This document shows, piece after piece, positions 39,170 to 48,934 of a DNA stretch of 64,000 nucleotides. A program made the position numbers and the translations under genes. The notes beneath the pieces were generated by a model that saw only the letters and a list, made by a program, of their open reading frames with translations, was not told where the DNA came from and did not search any database. Within the stretch, counting starts at the first letter, position 1, and the number at the start of each line of letters is the position of its first letter. Source of the DNA: Paraburkholderia silviterrae (GTDB lineage: Bacteria; Pseudomonadota; Gammaproteobacteria; Burkholderiales; Burkholderiaceae). Location of the stretch: contig NZ_SMRP01000001.1 in NCBI RefSeq assembly GCF_004353915.1, positions 350,368 through 414,367 on the forward strand, written 5' to 3'.

Positions 39170-40504
39170 TTATCGGCGGATCGCCCAGAATTCCATCGCG
39201 AGGCCGGGAAACTCACCCGCGACGTGCAACGCCATGCCCGCCGAAGCCGCAAACTGCTTCCACAGTTCGTTGCCCCGGTCGAGCTCGAAATACGTGAATC
39301 CCGCATGGAACGGCAACTGGCGCGGCGCCACGGGCAGCGCCCGCAAGCCGATACCCGGCAGTTGCAGATTCACGAGGTCGCGGATGCGCTCGATCGGCCC
39401 GATCTTCACTTGTGGCGCGAAGCCGGTGAGGATGGCTTCGGCTGGCATCTGCGCGCGCACCGCCAGCACGAAGTTGGCCGAGGCGAACAGGTTCTTGTCG
39501 GGCACCAGCGCGACGCGCAGGCCGAACTTGCGCTCTTCGAGCGGAATGGGCACCGCATGCGGGTCCATGACCATGCTGAGCGCCGCGCGCAAGTCGTCGA
39601 TCACGGGCGCGAAGGTCTCGCGCAAGCGGTCGTGCCGGTAGACCGGATACGCGTTGGGGCGCTTGTTCTTCTGGCTGAACGTGGCCAGCTCGCCCGCGAG
39701 CTGCACCACCATGCGATAGAGCGCCTCGGGATGCAGCCCGGTCATCGTGGCGAAATGCGCCGCGAGCGGTTCCGCGCGGTTGATCAGCTCGAGCAGCAGG
39801 AAGTCGGAGACTTCGGCCACGCCCGTCACGCCCGGCTGCACGAGCCGCGCGGCCAGCGCCTCGCCGCGCTGGTGCAGGAGGCCCACGAGGTCGTCGGCGA
39901 AGGCGCGCAAGCGCGGCGCCACGCGATAGTCGAGGCATGGCGGGCTGTAGTCGGCTTCGAGCACGACGCGGTTGTCGGGCTGCCGCTCGATCACGCGCGC
40001 CACGCCGAGCGTGGCGAACGCGTTCGCCACGTCGGGCTCCAGCGCGAGGCGCACGCGCAGCTTGCCGATTTCCACGAGCGCCGCGCTCGCGTTCGGGTCG
40101 TTGCTGTCGGGCACTTCGGCGTCGGCGCGGCGATGGCGTGCGAAATTCTCTTCGCTATCCTCATTGCCCGTTTCCGGCACGCCGGGGCGGCGCACCGGCA
40201 GCGCGAGCGTGACGAGCATGCTGCGCGTGCCCTCGGGAATGTCGAGCGGCTCGGGCAGTTCGTCGTCTCCGGGCAGGTTGAACGGCGTGCCGTCGGGAAA
40301 GACGCCCGCGCACGAGAGCAGCGCGAGCTTGCCGAGCTTGAGCAATTGCTCGTCGATCTCGAGCGAGGCGAAGCCCCAGGCATAGGGGCGCAGGCCGCCC
40401 GCGCGCGTCTCGAGCTGCGCCTGCAAATAGCGGTCATGTTGCTGCATATGATGCGGCTGCAGAAACATGCCTTCCGACCAGATGACTTTGCTGTTCCAGG
40501 ACAC
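39170..40504 (-). CDS. tssK: T6SS baseplate protein TssK
   Basis: A 444-residue baseplate component that links the tail to the membrane complex. The N-terminus VSWNSKVIWSEGMFLQPHHMQQHDRY is the standard TssK opening, which sets the start at GTG 40504 rather than the upstream-open frame. FELDRGNELW near the C-terminus is also typical. It lies between tagH and tssL with 48- and 51-base gaps. Confidence 0.93.
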   Translation of the reverse strand: MSWNSKVIWSEGMFLQPHHMQQHDRYLQAQLETRAGGLRPYAWGFASLEIDEQLLKLGKLALLSCAGVFPDGTPFNLPGDDELPEPLDIPEGTRSMLVTLALPVRRPGVPETGNEDSEENFARHRRADAEVPDSNDPNASAALVEIGKLRVRLALEPDVANAFATLGVARVIERQPDNRVVLEADYSPPCLDYRVAPRLRAFADDLVGLLHQRGEALAARLVQPGVTGVAEVSDFLLLELINRAEPLAAHFATMTGLHPEALYRMVVQLAGELATFSQKNKRPNAYPVYRHDRLRETFAPVIDDLRAALSMVMDPHAVPIPLEERKFGLRVALVPDKNLFASANFVLAVRAQMPAEAILTGFAPQVKIGPIERIRDLVNLQLPGIGLRALPVAPRQLPFHAGFTYFELDRGNELWKQFAASAGMALHVAGEFPGLAMEFWAIRR

Positions 40505-40552
40505 GTTGTTCTCGTCGTCGTATGTATGAGGAGGCGAGCGCAAGCGCTCAGG

Positions 40553-42505
40553 TCAGGCGGGCCCCGTTTTCGGTTTCACCTGCGCGTCCTCGCCTGCCGT
40601 TCTGCTCGTTGCGCGCGCGCGTTGCATGGCGTCCACCTGCGCTTCGTAGGCCTCGTTGAAGGCCTTGCCGAAGAGCTTCTGGAAATCGTCCTCCGCTTCG
40701 CGCGCGATGCCTTCGCGCAACTCGACGAAACGGTCCCAGAGCTTCGCCTTGCGGTTCGAGAGCACGCGGTCGAGCACGCCCTGCTCGCTCAACTGGGCCT
40801 CGAGCGTGGCCGGGTCGAAACGCGCGAGCACGTGCGCGAGCGCCGCGCGCATCCCCACCAGCACCGCCAGCTCGTGCGATTCGATGTCGACGAACGCGCG
40901 CGCGACCGCCTCGGCGGGCGGCAGGTAGCCGTGCGCGCGGCCGGTGAGCATTTGCGCGAGCGCGCTGTCCACGTCGGGGAAGAACTTGAGCGGGTTGTTA
41001 TCGCGCTCGACGATCAGCGTGGTGTCGAGCCGCGCCTCGCGCTTGGTCATCGAGCGCGAGCGCAATACCGCCATGGTCCCGCGCAGCGAATCGCGCAGCA
41101 TCGCGCCGACGAGCCGCGCGAGGTCCGCGGCGGGCAGGTTCGGCGCACGCCCGGCGTCGAGTCCCAGGCCTTCGAGCAGCGCGGCGAGCACGGCCTGCTC
41201 CTCGGTTGACCCTGGCGCGGGCGTTGCCGCGCGTGCGGTCTGTTGCGGCGCAGGCGCGGCGGGTGCCGCAACGGGTGCTGGCGTGGGTGCGGGCGAAGCG
41301 CTGGGCGTGGCCTGTCGCGGCGGCACCGGCGCGTCTTCGGCCTTCGTTTGCACGGGAAGCGGCAACTCAGGCTGCGATGGCGCGGCGGGCGCAAAGATTT
41401 GCGTCACGGAGGGCAGCAACTGGCGCGGTGGCTCCTGGGACTCGGCAGCGGCCTGCGCCGGCGGCGCGTATGACGCTGGCGACGCCGCCCCGGCCGGCGC
41501 AAAGAGATCGTCGAAAGGCGTTGCACCATGCGGTGCTGCATCGCCCAACAAGCTCGCGGGCAAACCCGTCGGCCCGCTTGCGCCCAGGCCGAGCGGATCG
41601 GCCGCTCCAGGCATGGCGGCAAAAGCCGGCGGCGACGAAGCTGGCATCGGCGGCTGCGCTAGCGGCGGCACCGGCGTCATCGCAGGCGCCACATGAGGGG
41701 AAAAGGCGCCGGGCGTCGCCACGCCGGGCGTCGCTACGCCGGGCGTCGACACCGGCGCGTGCGCCGCGCTGCCGCCCGACTCCCACTGTGCCAGAGCGTC
41801 GGCCAATGGATCGTAATCGGCAGGAATGCCACCGGCTCCGGACAGCGCGGCGGACGACGCCGCAGGCGTGAGCGCAGGCGGCGTGAGCGCCTGCAACTCG
41901 GGCGAGACGTGGTCGCTTTCCGATCCCGCATAGCCGGGCCGCGCGAGCATGCGCTCGCCGGCGCCAAGGCACGCCGCGCCGAGCGCATCCAGCCCGCCGG
42001 CGCCTGACCCGCCAGCACCCGTGCCGCGCGCCTCGCCGAAGCCGCCCGGCGCAAACGGGTTCACCAGCGGATTCTCGGGCAGCGTGAGGTCCTCGGCCTC
42101 AGGCGCGCCCCGCAGCACCTGCACGCCCGCGAGCGGATCGTGCCCGAAGGGTCGGGCCTCGTCCTGCGCCGCGCCCTCGCCCAGCGCCACCTCCAGCAAA
42201 TACGCGCCGATCATCAACTGATCGCCATGCGCGAGCCGCGCCTCGCGCGTGCCGCCCAGCGCGCGCTGGTTCAGCACGCTCGGATTGGCGCCGAGGTCGC
42301 ACAGCAGATACTCGCCGCCACGGCATTCCACGCGCGCATGCACGCGCGAGATCGCGCGCTGCTGGTCGGGCAGCACGAGCGTGCAGGTCGTGGCGCGGCC
42401 GATCGTGCCGCCGTCCGGCCCGAAGCGCACGGCGATTGGTTCGGCGAGCGGCTCGTCGTTGTACTTCGCCACGCGCAGCGTGAGGATCGGATTGGTCAGT
42501 TGCAT
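40553..42505 (-). CDS. tagH: T6SS FHA-domain protein TagH (Fha)
   Basis: A 650-residue cytoplasmic scaffold. The N-terminal FHA domain (about 20-105) has GGTIGRATTCTLVL, ISRVHARVE and NPSVLNQ, the phosphothreonine-binding strands. A long Ala/Pro/Gly/Ser-rich linker (about 130-440), including PGVAT-type repeats near 41700-41755, leads to the C-terminal TagH domain (about 470-635). In threonine-phosphorylation-controlled T6SS the FHA domain reads a PpkA mark, removed by PppA. A PP2C gene is present in the divergent unit, but no kinase is visible. Confidence 0.9.
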   Translation of the reverse strand: MQLTNPILTLRVAKYNDEPLAEPIAVRFGPDGGTIGRATTCTLVLPDQQRAISRVHARVECRGGEYLLCDLGANPSVLNQRALGGTREARLAHGDQLMIGAYLLEVALGEGAAQDEARPFGHDPLAGVQVLRGAPEAEDLTLPENPLVNPFAPGGFGEARGTGAGGSGAGGLDALGAACLGAGERMLARPGYAGSESDHVSPELQALTPPALTPAASSAALSGAGGIPADYDPLADALAQWESGGSAAHAPVSTPGVATPGVATPGAFSPHVAPAMTPVPPLAQPPMPASSPPAFAAMPGAADPLGLGASGPTGLPASLLGDAAPHGATPFDDLFAPAGAASPASYAPPAQAAAESQEPPRQLLPSVTQIFAPAAPSQPELPLPVQTKAEDAPVPPRQATPSASPAPTPAPVAAPAAPAPQQTARAATPAPGSTEEQAVLAALLEGLGLDAGRAPNLPAADLARLVGAMLRDSLRGTMAVLRSRSMTKREARLDTTLIVERDNNPLKFFPDVDSALAQMLTGRAHGYLPPAEAVARAFVDIESHELAVLVGMRAALAHVLARFDPATLEAQLSEQGVLDRVLSNRKAKLWDRFVELREGIAREAEDDFQKLFGKAFNEAYEAQVDAMQRARATSRTAGEDAQVKPKTGPA

Positions 42506-42553
42506 CGCGGTACCCAGGTCTCCCCCGTCATTCCATCAGGATTGCAAATCAAC

Positions 42554-44551
42554 TCACGACTCGACTTTTTTCGTGCCATCGTCGGCGTCCTTGGGGTCGG
42601 TGGGCGCGGTGGGCGACGAACCGTCTCCCGAGCCGGCGGAGCCCCCCGAATTGAGCTGGATCGGCATGCCCGTGACCGCGACCGAGCTCGGCCCGATCAC
42701 CACGAATGCGCCGCCCGCCTTCAGGGTGATGCTCACGCCCGCCTCGATCACCACGTTCATGCCCGCCTTGATATGAATGTTCTGGCCCGCGTCGATGGCA
42801 TAGTCCGTGCCCACTTTCTCCTGCAGCTTCTGCCCGACCGTGAGCGAGGCCGTGCCGTCGACCTTGGCGTTCTGCGCGCCGCTCACGTGATCGTGCCGGT
42901 CGCCGCTCACCTGCATATACTCGTTGGCCGTGACCTTCAGGTGACGGTCGTTGCCGACGTTCATCAACGTATCGTTGATCACCCAGGTTTCGTGATCCTT
43001 TTGCGCATGAAAGAACAATTGCTCGCCGCCTGCCTTGTCGAGAAAGCGCACCTCGTTGTTGCCCGACGCATTGGGCGTGGAGTTGCTCTTGATCGTGGCA
43101 AAGGCCGAATTGGCCGGCAGCTTGTACGGCGGCATCAGGCTCGCGTTGTAGACACTGCCCGTGACAAGCGGATGGTCGGGGTCGCCTTCGATGAATTCGA
43201 CGATCACCTCCTGCCCCACGCGCGGCAAGAAGAACATGCCCCAGGTCTTGCCCGCCCAGCCCTGCGAGACGCGCGCCCAGCAGCGGTCCGTGACCTGTGT
43301 ATCCGCGTTTGCGTAAAGCTGTTCCCAGTGGAACTGGACCTTGATGCGGCCGTATTCGTCGGTAAAGATCTCCGAGCTGCCGTCGCCCACCACCACCGCC
43401 GTCTGCAAGCCGCCCACCACCGCGCGCGGCGTGAGCCGCTGCGCGCGGAACTGGTTGTCATGGCGCAGCGCCGTGAATTCGCAGTCGAAGAACGGCAGCG
43501 CGCTCTGTGCCGATGCCGCGCGATTGGACACATAGGCATCCGAATTGATCTCGTACGACGCGCTCACCACCAGATAACCTTCATTCCAGTCATCCACGGG
43601 ATGCTCGCTCATCTGCAGCAAGCCGCCCGGCCAGATGCCGCGCATCGTGCTGCGGCCTTCGATGCTGTCGTTGCGCGCCTGGCGGATCTCCACGCCCACG
43701 CGCGCGTAGCGGTCGCCGTCGGCGGGCGCGGTGTGCCCCGTGAGATGCTCCTGCATCGTGTAGCTAGGCGCGTCGTAAGTCTGCGTGCGCGTGGCGCGCG
43801 AACGCAGGCCGCCCTGCAGGCTCGACGATGGCTTCTCGAAGTCGTAGTCGTTCGTCTCGTAGTGGCCGGTCTGCAGCTCGCCACCCGCACACCACTCGTA
43901 GACGCATTCCATGCCCTCGCGCGCAGCCGCGTCGCGGTCGCGGTAGGGCACACTCTTGTAATCCGGGATGGGGGCGTGCACGTCGCCGGCATCGGCCAGC
44001 ACCATGGTCTGGCGGCCCCGCGAGTGCTCGAAGTAATAGTAGATGCCCTCGTGCTCCATGAGCCGGCTCACGAAGTCGAAATCGGTCTCGCGGTACTGTG
44101 CGCAGTGCTCGCGCTTCGGATACGTCGCGGTGCATCGGTTCGTCACGTCCACGTTGTAGTCGTTGAGCACGCTCATGACGATCTCGGGCACCGTCTTCTC
44201 GTAGAAGAAGCGGCAATGCGAGCCACGCGTGAGCAGCCACAGGCTCGGCCGCACGATGGCCTGATAGCACGCCATGCTGCCGTACTGCTGGTTGCCGGGC
44301 GAGGTCATGCGAAACACCGTCACGATGCCGTTGAACTGCCGCTCGCCGCCCGCGGGCAGCGAGAGCGCGATCGACAGGTCCTGGCCGAGCACCTGCGCGG
44401 GCGTGACGCTGTTCTGCTCGCACAGCAGGTCCACGCGGTACTCGCTCAGGCGGCCCAGTTCGTCGCTGCCGGTCATGCGCAGGAACAGCAGGCTCGCCTG
44501 GGTTCCCTTGCAACTGACCGTCACGTGGCGGTTCGTATCTTGCGAGGTCAT
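42554..44551 (-). CDS. vgrG: T6SS spike protein VgrG (TssI)
   Basis: A 665-residue trimeric spike protein with the gp27-like N-terminal region (YRETDFDFVSRLMEHEGIYYYFEH) and the gp5/OB part (FTDEYGRIKVQFHWE, GQEVIVEFIEGDPDHPLVTGSVYN). The C-terminal beta-prism DUF2345-like repeats (HDHVSGAQNAKV to HIKAGMNVVIEAG) end in a short Ser/Asp-rich tail with no added effector domain. It starts one base after the PAAR-like gene. No adaptor or cargo gene follows directly; tagH does. Confidence 0.94.
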   Translation of the reverse strand: MTSQDTNRHVTVSCKGTQASLLFLRMTGSDELGRLSEYRVDLLCEQNSVTPAQVLGQDLSIALSLPAGGERQFNGIVTVFRMTSPGNQQYGSMACYQAIVRPSLWLLTRGSHCRFFYEKTVPEIVMSVLNDYNVDVTNRCTATYPKREHCAQYRETDFDFVSRLMEHEGIYYYFEHSRGRQTMVLADAGDVHAPIPDYKSVPYRDRDAAAREGMECVYEWCAGGELQTGHYETNDYDFEKPSSSLQGGLRSRATRTQTYDAPSYTMQEHLTGHTAPADGDRYARVGVEIRQARNDSIEGRSTMRGIWPGGLLQMSEHPVDDWNEGYLVVSASYEINSDAYVSNRAASAQSALPFFDCEFTALRHDNQFRAQRLTPRAVVGGLQTAVVVGDGSSEIFTDEYGRIKVQFHWEQLYANADTQVTDRCWARVSQGWAGKTWGMFFLPRVGQEVIVEFIEGDPDHPLVTGSVYNASLMPPYKLPANSAFATIKSNSTPNASGNNEVRFLDKAGGEQLFFHAQKDHETWVINDTLMNVGNDRHLKVTANEYMQVSGDRHDHVSGAQNAKVDGTASLTVGQKLQEKVGTDYAIDAGQNIHIKAGMNVVIEAGVSITLKAGGAFVVIGPSSVAVTGMPIQLNSGGSAGSGDGSSPTAPTDPKDADDGTKKVES

Positions 44552-44552
44552 G

Positions 44553-44942
44553 TCAGGGAATCATCGTGTTGACGGTGGCCGGGTTCACGATCGACACCAC
44601 GCCGCCCCAGTTGCACATGCACTTCGAGACGTTGTCGAGCGAGGGCTGATTGCCGAGCAGCACGGTCGGCGCGCCCGGGGTCCACGGCGTGAGGGTTGCG
44701 GGAATGCACGGCATGGGCGTGAGCGCGCCCATGGCGGCTGCCGTGGCCGCGGCCACCTGCGGATTGGCCAGCGAAGAGCACACGCCGAACGGCATGATGT
44801 TGACCATGGGCACGTGGTCCATGATGTTGGCGGCCGGCGGCCCCTCTCCCATCACCTGATTGACGGGCAGCACCACGAGGCTCGACGGCGCGGCGCCGAA
44901 CGAGCATTGCAGCGTGGCTCCCATGCTGACCTGTTGTGGCAT
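44553..44942 (-). CDS. DUF4280 PAAR-like spike-tip protein
   Basis: A 129-residue protein of the DUF4280 (PAAR-like) family. It has MGATLQCSFGAAPSSL at the start, ANIMDHVPMVNIMPFGVC in the middle and SKCMCNWGGVVSIVNPA near the end. Cys and His residues could bind the metal that sharpens the tip. Such proteins cap the VgrG trimer, and the gene ends one base before vgrG. GGAG precedes the ATG at 44942. No toxin domain is attached. Confidence 0.85.
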   Translation of the reverse strand: MPQQVSMGATLQCSFGAAPSSLVVLPVNQVMGEGPPAANIMDHVPMVNIMPFGVCSSLANPQVAAATAAAMGALTPMPCIPATLTPWTPGAPTVLLGNQPSLDNVSKCMCNWGGVVSIVNPATVNTMIP

Positions 44943-44985
44943 GGTCTTTCTCCCCTGTTCTCTTTTGCACTCTTGCGCGCGCTGC

Positions 44986-45021
44986 CCAGTCGAACGCTCG
45001 ATCGAACGCTCAATCAAACGT
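44986..45021. repeat. 12-bp tandem repeat, 3 copies, spanning the tssH stop
   Basis: CCAGTCGAACGC (44986), TCGATCGAACGC (44998) and TCAATCAAACGT (45010). The last contains the tssH TGA stop (45010-45012) and its final codons, so the array extends the gene end outward into the spacer before the PAAR-like gene. Confidence 0.8.
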
Positions 45022-47754
45022 ATAGACGAACTCGCCGTCGCGCGCGCCCACTTGCACCTTCGTCACGCTGCCGCCGTTCATCATGCGCGTGAGGAATTCC
45101 GTGGAGACGCGCGGCAACAACGTGTTGGTCAGAATCGCATCGATCATGCGCCCGCCGCTCTCCAGCTCCGTGCAGCGGCTCGCGATCAGCTTGACCACCT
45201 CGTCGTCGTAGAGGAACGGCACCTTGTGCGAGACGCGCAGCCGCTTCTCGATGCGCGAGAGCTGCAGGCGGATGATCGCGCCCAGCATCTCGTCGGAGAG
45301 CGGGTAATACGGGATCGTCACCACGCGCCCGAGCAGCGCGGGCGGAAATACCTTGAGCAAGGGCTCGCGCAGCGCCTTCGCGATGCCCTCCGGATCGGGC
45401 ATCAGTTCGGGGTCCTTGCAAAGATTCGTGATGAGGTCGGTGCCCGCGTTGGTCGTGAGCAGGATCAGCGTGTTCTTGAAGTCGATCACGCGGCCCTCGC
45501 CGTCCTCCATCCAGCCCTTGTCGAACACCTGGAAGAAGATCTCGTGCACGTCGGGGTGCGCCTTCTCCACCTCGTCGAGCAGCACCACGCTATAGGGGCG
45601 CCGCCGCACGGCCTCGGTGAGCACGCCGCCCTCGCCGTAGCCCACGTAACCCGGCGGCGCGCCCTTGAGCGAGGACACCGTGTGCGCCTCCTGGTACTCG
45701 CTCATGTTGATCGTGATGACGTTCTGCTCGCCGCCGTAAAGCACTTCGGCGAGCGCGAGCGCCGTCTCGGTCTTGCCCACGCCCGAGGTGCCCGCGAGCA
45801 TGAACACGCCAATCGGCTTGTTCGGATTGTCGAGGCCCGCGCGCGAAGTCTGGATGCGCCGCGCGATCATCTCGGTTGCGTGGCCCTGGCCGATGATGCG
45901 CTTGTTCAGATTCTCGGCGAGCTTCAGGACGTTCTCGATCTCGTTGCGCACCATGCGGCCTACCGGAATGCCGGTCCAGTCCTGCACGACCGAGGCCACG
46001 GCCTGGCGGTCCACGGTGGGCAGGATCAGCGGCTCCTCGCCCTGATGGCTCGCGAGTTGCGCCTGCAATTCGCGCAGCTCGGCGCGCAGCGCCTCGGCAT
46101 CGACCGGCGCCGCGCCATTCGCACCATTCGCGGCATTCGTGTCATTGCCGGCGGGCGCGGCCCCCTCGCCCGATGCAAGCGCGCCGCCTTCCACCTTGCC
46201 CGTGCGCTCGCGCAGTTGGGCGCGCAACGCGAGGATGCGCTCGACCAGCCCCTTCTCGGTCTCCCAACGCGCTTCGAGTTGCGCGAGGCGTTCGCGCTCC
46301 ACCGCGAGCTTTTCGCTGGCCGACGCTTCGCGCTCGCGCGTCTCGATGCCCACCGCCTTCTCGCGCCCGATGATCTCCATCTCCGTTTCGAGCGAGGCGA
46401 TACGCTTGCGCGCGTCGTCCACCGAAGGCGGCGTGGCGTGCTGGCTCACGGCCACGCGCGCGCACGCCGTGTCGAGCAGGCTCACGGACTTGTCGGGCAG
46501 CTGGCGCGCCGGTATGTAGCGGTGCGAAAGCCGCACCGCCGCCTCGAGCGCCTCGTCGAGCACCTGCACCTTGTGGTGCTGCTCCATCGTCGAGGCGACG
46601 CCGCGCATCATGCGGATGGCCTTCTCTTCGTCCGGCTCGCCCACCTGCACCACCTGGAAGCGCCGCGTGAGCGCGGGGTCCTTCTCGATATGCTTCTTGT
46701 ACTCAGCCCAGGTCGTGGCCGCCACGGTGCGCAGCGTGCCGCGCGCGAGCGCGGGCTTGAGCAGGTTGGCGGCGTCGCCGGTGCCCGCCGCGCCGCCCGC
46801 GCCCACCAGCGTATGGGCTTCGTCGATAAAGAGAATCACCGGCTTTTCGGAGGCCTGAACTTCCTCGATCACCTGGCGCAGCCGGTTCTCGAATTCGCCC
46901 TTCATACTCGCGCCGGCCTGCAGGAGGCCCACGTCGAGCGTGCGCAGCTCGACGTCGCGCAGCGACGGCGGCACGTCGCCCGCCACGATGCGCTGTGCGA
47001 AGCCCTCCACCACCGCCGTCTTGCCCACGCCAGCCTCGCCGGTGAGGATGGGGTTGTTCTGGCGCCGCCGCATGAGAATGTCCACCACCTGGCGGATTTC
47101 CTCGTCGCGGCCCACGATGGGATCGAGCTTGCCACTACGTGCCTGCTCGGTGAGATCGGTGGTGAAGCGGCGCAGCGCCTCCTGCTTGCCCATCGCAGCG
47201 GGCGGCATGCCTGTGGCATCGCCCTCGGCACCGGTGCCCGCGTTCGCCTTGAAGCCGTCGCTCGCGGCCATCGCCGCTTCGGGCGAATCACGCAGCAGGC
47301 GGTCGAACTCTTCGCACAGCGCATCGAGCTTGATCGACTCGAATTGCCGCGAGATGCCATAGAGCGTATTGCGCAGCGAGGGCGTCTTCAGGAGTCCGAC
47401 GATCAGATGGCCGGTGCGCACCTGCGACTCGCCGAACATCAGCGAGCCAAACACCCAGCCGCGCTCGACAGCCTCCTCCACCTGGGAAGAGATGTCCGTG
47501 ACCGACGAAGCGCCGCGCGGCAGCCGGTCGAGCGCTGCGGTGAGATCGCCCGCGAGCCGCGCCGGATCGATCCCGTAGTGGCGCACGAGCCGGTGCAGGT
47601 CCGAGTCCTGCAGCTGCAGGATCTGATGGAACCAGTGCACCAGTTCGATATAGGGGTTGCCGCGCAGACGGCAAAACATGTTCGCGCTTTCGAGCGCGCG
47701 AAAGCCTAGCTGGTTGAGCTTGCCAAAGAGCGCTGCACGCTTGATTTCGGCCAT
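45010..47754 (-). CDS. tssH: T6SS ATPase TssH (ClpV)
   Basis: A 914-residue Hsp100/ClpB-type AAA+ unfoldase that takes apart contracted TssBC sheaths. The N-terminal Clp_N domain (1-~160) is followed by NBD1 (Walker A GEAGVGKTAVVEG, Walker B VILFIDEAHTLVG), a coiled-coil middle region (about 430-530) and NBD2 (Walker A GTSGVGKTETALAL, Walker B SVVLLDEVEKAHPD). Both ATPase sites look intact. It starts 4 bases after tssG. Confidence 0.95.
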   Translation of the reverse strand: MAEIKRAALFGKLNQLGFRALESANMFCRLRGNPYIELVHWFHQILQLQDSDLHRLVRHYGIDPARLAGDLTAALDRLPRGASSVTDISSQVEEAVERGWVFGSLMFGESQVRTGHLIVGLLKTPSLRNTLYGISRQFESIKLDALCEEFDRLLRDSPEAAMAASDGFKANAGTGAEGDATGMPPAAMGKQEALRRFTTDLTEQARSGKLDPIVGRDEEIRQVVDILMRRRQNNPILTGEAGVGKTAVVEGFAQRIVAGDVPPSLRDVELRTLDVGLLQAGASMKGEFENRLRQVIEEVQASEKPVILFIDEAHTLVGAGGAAGTGDAANLLKPALARGTLRTVAATTWAEYKKHIEKDPALTRRFQVVQVGEPDEEKAIRMMRGVASTMEQHHKVQVLDEALEAAVRLSHRYIPARQLPDKSVSLLDTACARVAVSQHATPPSVDDARKRIASLETEMEIIGREKAVGIETREREASASEKLAVERERLAQLEARWETEKGLVERILALRAQLRERTGKVEGGALASGEGAAPAGNDTNAANGANGAAPVDAEALRAELRELQAQLASHQGEEPLILPTVDRQAVASVVQDWTGIPVGRMVRNEIENVLKLAENLNKRIIGQGHATEMIARRIQTSRAGLDNPNKPIGVFMLAGTSGVGKTETALALAEVLYGGEQNVITINMSEYQEAHTVSSLKGAPPGYVGYGEGGVLTEAVRRRPYSVVLLDEVEKAHPDVHEIFFQVFDKGWMEDGEGRVIDFKNTLILLTTNAGTDLITNLCKDPELMPDPEGIAKALREPLLKVFPPALLGRVVTIPYYPLSDEMLGAIIRLQLSRIEKRLRVSHKVPFLYDDEVVKLIASRCTELESGGRMIDAILTNTLLPRVSTEFLTRMMNGGSVTKVQVGARDGEFVYTFD

Positions 47755-47758
47755 GTCT

Positions 47759-48934
47759 TCATTCTCCCGGGTGAATGTCGAGCGCTGCGTGTTCTACCGC
47801 GCGTTGCGCGTTGTCTCGTGCCGGCTCCTGCGTCGGTGCCTGCATGTGTGCTTGCGTTCCTTCTTGCGGCCTTGCTGCGGTCCCCTCGTGCGCCCCTTCG
47901 GCGGCCGCGCCGTGCTGCGTGTGCGAAGCGGCGCCGCTCGCGGGATTGAGCTTCAACTGGCGCTGGTCGCCTTGCGCAGCGCCGCTCAGCATCCAGCTCG
48001 TGAGCCCCAGACGCGCGTGCGCTCCGAGCTTCAGGCGCGGCACCTCGGCCTCGCGCAGTTGCAGGTTCACATCCCAGTCGAGCCCGTCGCGCACGTAGTT
48101 GCGCACCCAGTCGACGAGCCGCTTGAGGCTTTCGCCGCCGGGCAGGAAGCGTTCGTAGTCGGCGAGCGACAGCGGCCCGATCACGACGCGGAACTTGTGC
48201 TGGCAATCCCATACGCGCGCGCCCAGCAGCGTGGAGACGCCAAGCGCCGAGGAGCCGTCGCGCGCGCCCATGCGCGTGCGCGACTCGGCCGGCAGCGGCA
48301 TCCAGTGACCCACCCACTGCTCGATCGACACGGGCAGCCGGAAGAAGCGCGTGAGGATGAGCGCGAGCCCCGAGGCCGAACGGGTGGGCGCACCCAGCAG
48401 CCCCGCGAAATGCAGCTTCGCGAAATCGGGCACGGCATCACGCTCGCGCAGCGCCGCCTCGCCCATGCCGAAGGTCGCGCCCACGTACATCGCGAAGCGG
48501 TCGCGCCCAGGCCGCTCCAGGCTCACCGCGGGCTGCGCGTTGGCCCAGGCCCGGTAGAACAGGCTCACCATGCGGTGCTGGAACAAGTCGAGAAAGCGCG
48601 CGAACGTGGGGTCGTCGGCATTGCGCTCGCGGTCGCGGATATATTCGGTCAGATGCGTGGGCAGCGCGCCATGCGGCCCGAGCAGGCCGAAGAAGTTCAC
48701 CGCGAGGCGCGGCGCCATGCCCGCGCCGTGCTGCGAAAAGGCAGCCAGTGTCGTGGGATGGAACACGAGCTCGGGGCGCTGCGTGAAGCGCACGGCGTCG
48801 TCGCGCGGGCGCAGCGACTCGCCCACGCGCGGCCGCTCGGGCCACGCGTTTTCGATCAGGCGCACCGCCTGGAAGAAGTCGAAGCGGTAAGCCTCGTCTT
48901 CGAGCAGCCGCAGCACGGTCAGATGGTCCAGCAT
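47759..48934 (-). CDS. tssG: T6SS baseplate protein TssG
   Basis: A 391-residue baseplate wedge protein. The opening RFDFFQAVRLIENAWPERPRVG and the segment AVNFFGLLGPHGALPTHLTEY are typical. After about residue 330 it carries an unusual low-complexity tail rich in Gln, Ala, Glu and His that is not part of the family core. The ATG at 48934 overlaps the tssF end by 16 bases. It forms the wedge with TssF, TssE and TssK. Confidence 0.92.
   Translation of the reverse strand: MLDHLTVLRLLEDEAYRFDFFQAVRLIENAWPERPRVGESLRPRDDAVRFTQRPELVFHPTTLAAFSQHGAGMAPRLAVNFFGLLGPHGALPTHLTEYIRDRERNADDPTFARFLDLFQHRMVSLFYRAWANAQPAVSLERPGRDRFAMYVGATFGMGEAALRERDAVPDFAKLHFAGLLGAPTRSASGLALILTRFFRLPVSIEQWVGHWMPLPAESRTRMGARDGSSALGVSTLLGARVWDCQHKFRVVIGPLSLADYERFLPGGESLKRLVDWVRNYVRDGLDWDVNLQLREAEVPRLKLGAHARLGLTSWMLSGAAQGDQRQLKLNPASGAASHTQHGAAAEGAHEGTAARPQEGTQAHMQAPTQEPARDNAQRAVEHAALDIHPGE

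Noticed and set aside
41693..42054. Small open frames in other frames within the tagH linker
   Set aside because: They arise from the repetitive GC-rich linker of tagH and have no start signals.
44860..47709. A 949-codon open frame on the plus strand opposite tssH
   Set aside because: High GC with G/C-rich third positions keeps the opposite strand free of stops. The translation is Arg/His/Ala-rich with no domains, and tssH is clearly the real gene.
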